Positions 41,643 through 46,313 of a stretch of DNA of 46,313 nucleotides are shown in pieces. Numbering within the stretch: the stretch's first letter is position 1; each line of letters begins with the position of its first letter. The position numbers were made by a program, and so were the translations under genes. The stretch is from contig CAUWFN010000015.1 of NCBI GenBank assembly GCA_963558075.1, positions 1-46,313 on the forward strand, written 5' to 3'. The DNA comes from CALHKP01 sp963558075. Its GTDB lineage: Bacteria; Bacillota; Clostridia; Peptostreptococcales; Anaerovoracaceae. The notes beneath the pieces are model-generated. The model ran no database searches and was not told the origin of the DNA. It saw nothing but the letters and a program-made list of their open reading frames with translations.

Positions 41643-42564
41643 ACTTTGCCTCCGCCACATAAAATTCCATAAAATAATCTTCTAAGCTGAACGGAACCTG
41701 ATGGAACTCTTTTAAATTTAACAGTGCCATATCATTTACAAAATTATTCATCATATACTCAGGGACTCTAACTTTTAATTTTAGCCTCTCATCGCTATCA
41801 GAAGCGATGGTATATCCGAGAGCTTTGAATTTATCATAGCTTATTTTGTCAGCAAACTTCACTGAGTATACGGCATTGTAAGAGTTTTTTAGATCTTTTG
41901 CTTTGAACTCTGAAACAATTTTTCCGGATTTAATTATAGAAATACGATCGCAGACTGCATCAATTTCGCTGAAAATATGTGACGAGAGAAAGATGGTTTT
42001 ACCACATTCCTTTTCGTGAGAAATGAAATCGATGAATTCTTGTTGCATAACAGGGTCAAGGCCGGATGTGGGTTCATCTAAGATTAAAATATTTGGATTA
42101 TGAACAAAAGCAGCAATAATTGCTAACTTTCTTTTTTCTCCCAGACTCATTTCTACAGTTTTTTTGTTAGGGTCTAAATCAAAACGCTTAAGCATACTGC
42201 TACAGAGATGATCATTGCTACAGCCATGCATTTTCTGCATCATGTTTAGAAATCCAGAACCTGTCATCCCAGAAGGAAATGTGATTTCGCCAGGTAAGTA
42301 ACCAATCTGATGCTTTAGGACTGCGGCGTTTTTCCAGCTATCCATGTCGTTAATAAACGTATTTCCCATGTCAGGCTTAGAAAATCCCATAAGATGTCTT
42401 ATAGTAGTTGTTTTGCCAGCTCCATTAGGTCCGAGGAATCCATAACATTCACCTTTTGCAACATTTATGGAAATATCGAATACGCCTCTTCCACAGCCAT
42501 AGTCTTTTGTCAGGTTTTCAATTCTAATAACTTTGGTACCCATGCTATTATATGTGTTCGTCAT
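41635..42564 (-). CDS. ABC transporter ATPase, first of a tandem pair
   Basis: This 309-residue ATPase has Walker A GPNGAGKTT, signature VEMSLGEKRK and Walker B ILILDEPTSGLD. It shares the NLTKDYGCGRGVFDI opening with its neighbour (NLTKDYKHGRGIFDI). Two different ATPases with one permease gene suggest either a heterodimeric nucleotide-binding pair or a permease used as a homodimer with two ATPases. The GGAG site and divergent TetR gene indicate a regulated exporter operon. Confidence 0.92.
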   Translation of the reverse strand: MTNTYNSMGTKVIRIENLTKDYGCGRGVFDISINVAKGECYGFLGPNGAGKTTTIRHLMGFSKPDMGNTFINDMDSWKNAAVLKHQIGYLPGEITFPSGMTGSGFLNMMQKMHGCSNDHLCSSMLKRFDLDPNKKTVEMSLGEKRKLAIIAAFVHNPNILILDEPTSGLDPVMQQEFIDFISHEKECGKTIFLSSHIFSEIDAVCDRISIIKSGKIVSEFKAKDLKNSYNAVYSVKFADKISYDKFKALGYTIASDSDERLKLKVRVPEYMMNNFVNDMALLNLKEFHQVPFSLEDYFMEFYVAEAKYE

Positions 42565-42599
42565 TCAGACGGACTCCTTTCCTTATGATTACATTGTAA

Positions 42600-42620
42600 A
42601 ATACGACATTGTGTTGTATT
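42600..42620. promoter_or_regulatory. Candidate TetR operator between the ABC operon and the TetR gene
   Basis: The half sites AATACGAC and GTTGTATT are separated by 5 bases and match at 7 of 8 dyad positions. The site overlaps the -35 box of the TetR promoter and lies 36 bases before the ABC operon start, a good position to control both. Confidence 0.6.
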
Positions 42621-42637
42621 ATTATAAATTATAAAAT
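42609..42637 (+). promoter_or_regulatory. TetR gene promoter
   Basis: TTGTGT (42609-42614), a 17-base spacer and TAAAAT (42632-42637) precede the TetR gene by about 65 bases. The -35 box lies within the candidate operator. Confidence 0.5.
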
Positions 42638-42702
42638 GTATATGAGAGATATATCAACAGACAATAATCTTCTAAGTGTCGGATTATTAAGGAGGACTTA
42701 TC

Positions 42703-43320
42703 GTGAAAAAACAGCCTGAACGTACAGCTAGAACGAGGCAGAAATTAGTTGATGCCTTTTGTGAACTATATAGAGAAAAGAAGATAGAGAAAATCACAAT
42801 AAAGGAAATTGCAGAAAAGGCAGGTGTTTATAGGAGCACATTCTACGAATACTTCTCCGATATATATGAATTACTGACATCGATAGAAGATGATATAATG
42901 GAAGATTTTCGTAATGCCTGGGAGCACTTCTTTCGTTCAAATGACTTTGAGACAGGAATCAGTTATATATTAAAATTTTACGAAGTCAACGGAGAAAAAG
43001 TCGCTGTTTTGCTCGGACCTAACGCTCATCAGAGCTTTTATTTGCGCATAAAAGACACTGCTCGTGAAGTTTTATTTTCAAATACAAAAGCAGATAAATC
43101 AGACCCACGTATAGAAATTTTACTTACAGCTTTACCACCGGCAGTACTTTCGATTCTTCAGTACTGGTATGAGCATCAGGATTCTATTACATTACAGGAG
43201 ACCTTAGCTGTCGGAAAGCAGTTTATGACAAAGGGCGTATTACCTGCATTAAGAGATCTTGGCATATTATCTTTCGAAAATCTCGAGTCAGAGACTCAAG
43301 GTGCTAGTAAGCATTTCTAA
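42703..43320 (+). CDS. TetR-family transcriptional regulator
   Basis: This 205-residue regulator has an N-terminal helix-turn-helix (TRQKLVDAFCELYREKKIEKI, where the recognition part is ITIKEIAEKAGVYRSTFYEYF) and an all-helical ligand domain. It starts with GTG behind a GGAGG site. It is divergent from the ABC exporter operon and probably represses it. Confidence 0.92.
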   Translation: MKKQPERTARTRQKLVDAFCELYREKKIEKITIKEIAEKAGVYRSTFYEYFSDIYELLTSIEDDIMEDFRNAWEHFFRSNDFETGISYILKFYEVNGEKVAVLLGPNAHQSFYLRIKDTAREVLFSNTKADKSDPRIEILLTALPPAVLSILQYWYEHQDSITLQETLAVGKQFMTKGVLPALRDLGILSFENLESETQGASKHF

Positions 43321-43388
43321 ATAGAAAACCACAGGTAGGCATAATTATGATAAAATATGTATATTAAGAAAAACAGGGGAAGCAGAAT

Positions 43389-44705
43389 TTGAGGCAGATA
43401 AGTTTAACAGATGGATCCATAGCAAAAAAGTTAATATTGTTTTCTATTCCTATGATACTTGGAAATTTGCTGCAGCAGGTATATAACATTGCAGATACTT
43501 TGATTGTGGGAAGATTCTTGGGTGCAGATGCCCTTGCAGCTGTCGGCTCATCATATACTTTGATGGTATTTATAACCTCAGTTATAATCGGGCTATGTAT
43601 GGGAAGCGGAGCATTCTTTTCGGAGGATTACGGTGCAGGAAACGAAAAGCTTCTTGCAGAGGATGTTCGGCTATCTTTTTTGTTTATCGGAAGCGTTACA
43701 GTGGCAATCATTCTTTTGATATATCCGGGCATGGATTTGATTGTTAGCATGCTAAAGACGCCAGAGCACCTTATCGAGACGACAAAGGACTATGTTAGGG
43801 TAGTATTTGCAGGAATAGTATTTGTATTTTTATATAATTTCTTCGCTTATCTTCTGCGAAGCACTGGGGACTCCGTAAGCTCCCTTATATTTCTTGCGAT
43901 ATCTTCTGTGATGAACATATTTCTTGACATCATATTTATAGTTGTATTTGAACTAGGCGTAGAGGGCGCGGCGGTAGCAACGGTCATATCCCAGGTTTTT
44001 TCGGCCGTAGGGATTATGATATATGCACAAAGAAAGCTTGGGGATATCAAAGATGCTAAGGTCAGCCTAAGGGGAGCAAGGCTAAAGGAAATAGTTTGCG
44101 GCGATATTGCAACCGGCATTCAGCAGTCTGTGATGAATTTTGGAATTTTGATGATACAGGGACTTGTCAATAGCTTCGGAGCATCGATTATGGCTTCTTT
44201 CGCTGCAGCCGTAAAAATAGATACACTTGCATATATGCCAGCACAGGAATTTAGCAATGGATATTCGCTGTTCGTATCGCAAAACAAAGGAGCCTGTGAG
44301 AGCCAAAGAATCAAAGAAGGAAGTCGCTATGCGTTTTTGATTTCGACATTGTTTTGCCTTTTCGTTTCAGTAATGATATTTATTTTTGCACCTGATCTTA
44401 TGAGCGTGTTTGTGGGCTCTAGCGAGCTACAAATAATCAAAGACGGAGCAGTGTATCTCAGAATAGAGGGAGCGATGTATGTTGGAATCGGAATTTTGTT
44501 TCTGTGGTATGGCTATTTTCGCGGAATAGGTAAACCGAGGATTTCCCTGATACTTACGGTGATATCCCTAGGAACAAGGGTGGCACTGTCTTATGCTTTT
44601 TCAAAGTCTACGTCCCTTGGAGTTATAATTATATGGCTTTCTATCCCTATTGGATGGATACTAGCAGACATTGCAGGTTATATTTTTTATAGAAAGGTGA
44701 ATTGA
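43389..44705 (+). CDS. MATE-family efflux transporter
   Basis: This 438-residue protein has twelve predicted membrane helices and the family patterns LILFSIPMILGNLLQQVYN and VGRFLGADALAAVG. It should expel cationic compounds by sodium or proton antiport. The start appears to be TTG at 43389 behind an AGGGGAAG site, since no ATG fits. Its end overlaps the region before the HD-domain gene. Confidence 0.9.
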   Translation: MRQISLTDGSIAKKLILFSIPMILGNLLQQVYNIADTLIVGRFLGADALAAVGSSYTLMVFITSVIIGLCMGSGAFFSEDYGAGNEKLLAEDVRLSFLFIGSVTVAIILLIYPGMDLIVSMLKTPEHLIETTKDYVRVVFAGIVFVFLYNFFAYLLRSTGDSVSSLIFLAISSVMNIFLDIIFIVVFELGVEGAAVATVISQVFSAVGIMIYAQRKLGDIKDAKVSLRGARLKEIVCGDIATGIQQSVMNFGILMIQGLVNSFGASIMASFAAAVKIDTLAYMPAQEFSNGYSLFVSQNKGACESQRIKEGSRYAFLISTLFCLFVSVMIFIFAPDLMSVFVGSSELQIIKDGAVYLRIEGAMYVGIGILFLWYGYFRGIGKPRISLILTVISLGTRVALSYAFSKSTSLGVIIIWLSIPIGWILADIAGYIFYRKVN

Positions 44706-44707
44706 TC

Positions 44708-45292
44708 ATGGATAAACGTTTAGAAAAACAGCTTGATTTTTCGCTAGAAATAGATAAAACAAAGAAGATATTTAGGCAGACTCATCTCTCAGAGGGCGGC
44801 AGAAACGAAAATGATGCGGAGCATTCATGGCACATGGCTGTCATGGCCTATCTTCTAAGAGAATATGCAAATGAGGAAATAGATATAACAAAAGTTATAA
44901 TGATGTGTCTAATACACGATATCGTAGAAATCGATGCAGGAGATACCTACGCTTACGATGAAGAGGGCCTAAAATCCCAAAAGGATAGGGAAGATAGAGC
45001 AAAGGAAAGAATATATTCTCTGCTTCCGGAGGACCAAAAAAACGAGCTTATAAGCTTGTTTGATGAGTTTGAGGCATACGCAAGTCCAGAATCAAAGTTT
45101 GCCCACGCTATGGATAACCTGCAGCCGCTGATTTTAAATGATAGCAACGATGGAGGAGACTGGCGAATGCATCAGGTAACATCAAAGCAAATCTACGGGA
45201 GACAGAAAAAAACAAAGCTCGGTTCAGAAAAGCTATTCGAGGTAACAGATGAAATCATAAAGAAGAACATAGAAAAAGGTAATATAAAATAG
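44708..45292 (+). CDS. HD-domain phosphohydrolase (YfbR-like)
   Basis: This 194-residue metal-dependent hydrolase has HD residues His39 (AEHSWH), His70-Asp71 (CLIHDIVE) and Asp136 (HAMDNLQP). It resembles 5'-deoxynucleotidases of the YfbR group. The ATG at 44708 follows an AAAGGTG site by 9 bases. It starts 2 bases after the MATE stop and is probably cotranscribed. The nucleotide substrate is inferred from the family. Confidence 0.88.
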   Translation: MDKRLEKQLDFSLEIDKTKKIFRQTHLSEGGRNENDAEHSWHMAVMAYLLREYANEEIDITKVIMMCLIHDIVEIDAGDTYAYDEEGLKSQKDREDRAKERIYSLLPEDQKNELISLFDEFEAYASPESKFAHAMDNLQPLILNDSNDGGDWRMHQVTSKQIYGRQKKTKLGSEKLFEVTDEIIKKNIEKGNIK

Positions 45293-45339
45293 ACCGCTTT
45301 CGAAAATGAAAAAAAATTAAAACTTCTGAAAGCGGTCTA
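45290..45339. terminator. Hairpin after the HD-domain gene
   Basis: A perfect 12-base stem TAGACCGCTTTC/GAAAGCGGTCTA encloses an A-rich loop. There is no clean T-tract on the plus strand. It lies between convergent genes. Confidence 0.6.
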
Positions 45340-45422
45340 TATAAAGTACTGTGTATCGGAAATATATTCTGCCCGAAAGCTATGCTGCGATGTTGACTTT
45401 GATCTGGACCTAGGTCTTGACG

Positions 45423-45932
45423 CTACTTTGCAATCTCGATTTGGACAGCGCGCATAGCGTTTAGGGCAGTATTGTGACTTTCGGCAGTCACACCTGCACT
45501 GCAGTTTGCGTCGACGATGATTCTTGCTTCTGGAAATACGGCCTTCAAAATCATGGCGTTTGAGATGACGCAGATATCGGTGCATAGGCCGCAAAGTACG
45601 ATTTCTTCAATTGGCTCGTTATAGCTCATGAGGGTGTGGGGGAGCTTTACGCTGCCGAAAGTTTCCTTGTCTATAACTGTTTCTACATACGGTGAGAGCT
45701 CTTTGCAAATCTGCCAGCCCTCTGTATTCTTGATACAGTGCGGTACTGGTAACTTTTCACCTTCCTGGGTATTCAGATAATCCTCAGAATGAGTATCTCG
45801 AGTGAAAATAACCTTGCCATCATAGTTTTTTACTTTTTCAACGACGTTAGGGACAATGGCGCAAGCTGCATCACTTCCTAAACTACCCGTAATAAAATCG
45901 TTTTGCATATCAACGCAAATCAAACATTTCAT
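45423..45932 (-). CDS. Isochorismatase-family cysteine hydrolase, nicotinamidase-like
   Basis: This 169-residue protein has the Asp8, Lys89 and Cys121 triad (CVDMQNDF, DKETFGS, CTDICV). It also has the DTH metal-site pattern followed by LPVPHCI, as seen in nicotinamidase-like enzymes of Firmicutes. It may convert nicotinamide to nicotinate for NAD salvage. The family is broad, so the substrate is probable rather than certain. Confidence 0.85.
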   Translation of the reverse strand: MKCLICVDMQNDFITGSLGSDAACAIVPNVVEKVKNYDGKVIFTRDTHSEDYLNTQEGEKLPVPHCIKNTEGWQICKELSPYVETVIDKETFGSVKLPHTLMSYNEPIEEIVLCGLCTDICVISNAMILKAVFPEARIIVDANCSAGVTAESHNTALNAMRAVQIEIAK

Positions 45933-45974
45933 AATAGAACCTCCATAATAGCATACAAATTCAATATAACATTT

Positions 45975-46181
45975 CTAAAAGTAAAATAGGTCTTCGAATT
46001 TCTTTTCTAGGGCAACACAAATTATTAGAGCAAGCTTTGCAGTAGGGCAAAACTGACCGGTTTCTATAGAGCTTATAGTGTTTCTTGAAACACCGACTAT
46101 TTCAGCTAGTTCGGCCTGTGATAGATTTTGCTCACTACGTGCCTCCTTAAGCCTGTTATGTAATATTAATTTTTCTTTCAC
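45975..46181 (-). CDS. Small XRE-family transcriptional regulator
   Basis: This 68-residue protein is almost only a Cro/C1-type helix-turn-helix (NRLKEARSEQNLSQAELAE, then VGVSRNTISSIETGQ). GTG at 46181 has an AAGG site 8 bases upstream; the in-frame GTG at 46190 overlaps that site. Such short regulators often sit beside a small membrane protein gene, as here. Confidence 0.85.
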   Translation of the reverse strand: MKEKLILHNRLKEARSEQNLSQAELAEIVGVSRNTISSIETGQFCPTAKLALIICVALEKKFEDLFYF

Positions 46182-46209
46182 AAAAAACACCTTCTATAAT
46201 ATAAGCAAT

Positions 46210-46313
46210 TTAAAATAATTCGCCTAAATATTCTTTCATATAAAGGATAACCATAATCAGCGAAAGGATAAATCCAAGTAAATTTATTTTTTTCTTTCCC
46301 TGAGTTTTGTATA
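46210..46313 (-). CDS. C-terminal end of a small membrane protein (cut by the window edge)
   Basis: An open minus-strand frame runs from the window edge to TAA at 46212-46210 and encodes about 33 residues with a hydrophobic helix (LLGFILSLIMVILYM) and an acidic end. It ends 28 bases before the XRE gene start and is probably in the same operon. The N-terminal part is outside the window, so the family is not identified. Confidence 0.6.
   Translation of the reverse strand, partial: YKTQGKKKINLLGFILSLIMVILYMKEYLGELF

Overview
The window looks like a chromosomal segment of a low-GC anaerobic Firmicute of the Clostridia. The evidence is AT-rich DNA with frequent AGA/ATA codons, strong GGAG-type ribosome binding sites, an FMN-type enoyl-ACP reductase (FabK), a sortase-type surface protein and no respiratory genes. 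Placement near Eubacteriales family XIII (Mogibacterium-like) is a guess that was not tested. No phage, transposase, plasmid replication gene or CRISPR-Cas gene was recognised.

Layout. (1) 53-11031 is a nearly complete type II fatty-acid synthesis operon: acpP-accB-accC-accD-accA-fabH-fabK-fabK paralogue-fabD-fabG-fabF-fabZ. It is followed by a MarR-type regulator with its own promoter and terminator. (2) 11151-14171 holds a small membrane protein, dapF (meso-DAP synthesis) and a SAM methyltransferase. (3) 14353-20504 holds typA/bipA, a MscS channel and pyc. (4) 20505-21576 is non-coding and rich in repeats. (5) 21577-24573 is a LysR regulator divergent from a sodium:amino-acid symporter, whose long leader holds 80-bp tandem repeats. 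(6) 24631-28232 is a cobalamin riboswitch with terminator in front of a 1001-residue wall-anchored protein with a transcobalamin-like domain, then a small HTH-like gene. (7) 28356-33605 holds tRNA-Glu, thrC, a beta-carbonic anhydrase, a family 6 DNA glycosylase, a CaiB/racemase-family enzyme and a zinc alcohol dehydrogenase. (8) 33606-34753 is non-coding except for tRNA-Asn and carries a second palindrome array. (9) 34754-36593 holds minus-strand redox and GNAT genes. (10) 36918-39689 is an apparently decaying uptake/degradation operon: a tiny membrane peptide, a frameshifted BCCT transporter and an amidohydrolase with an internal stop. (11) 39830-46313 holds an ABC exporter with two ATPases and a divergent TetR regulator, a MATE exporter, an HD phosphohydrolase, a nicotinamidase-like hydrolase, a small XRE regulator and the end of a membrane protein cut by the window edge.

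The most unusual content is a family of interrupted palindromes, nearly all 34 bp long, set out as two regular intergenic arrays. The first has ten units at 20948-21478 (plus one possible unit upstream) and the second has seven at 33876-34223. Units repeat about every 52 or 54 bp, close to five helical turns. The outer arms differ between units (GAAGCA/TGCTTC, GATGCA/TGCATC, ACAGCA/TGCTGT), but in most units left and right arms change together, so the dyad is kept while the sequence drifts. Sub-regions of the two arrays are clearly homologous. I do not recognise this family. The second most interesting item is the B12-riboswitch-controlled surface protein, which the sequence suggests captures corrinoids at the cell wall.
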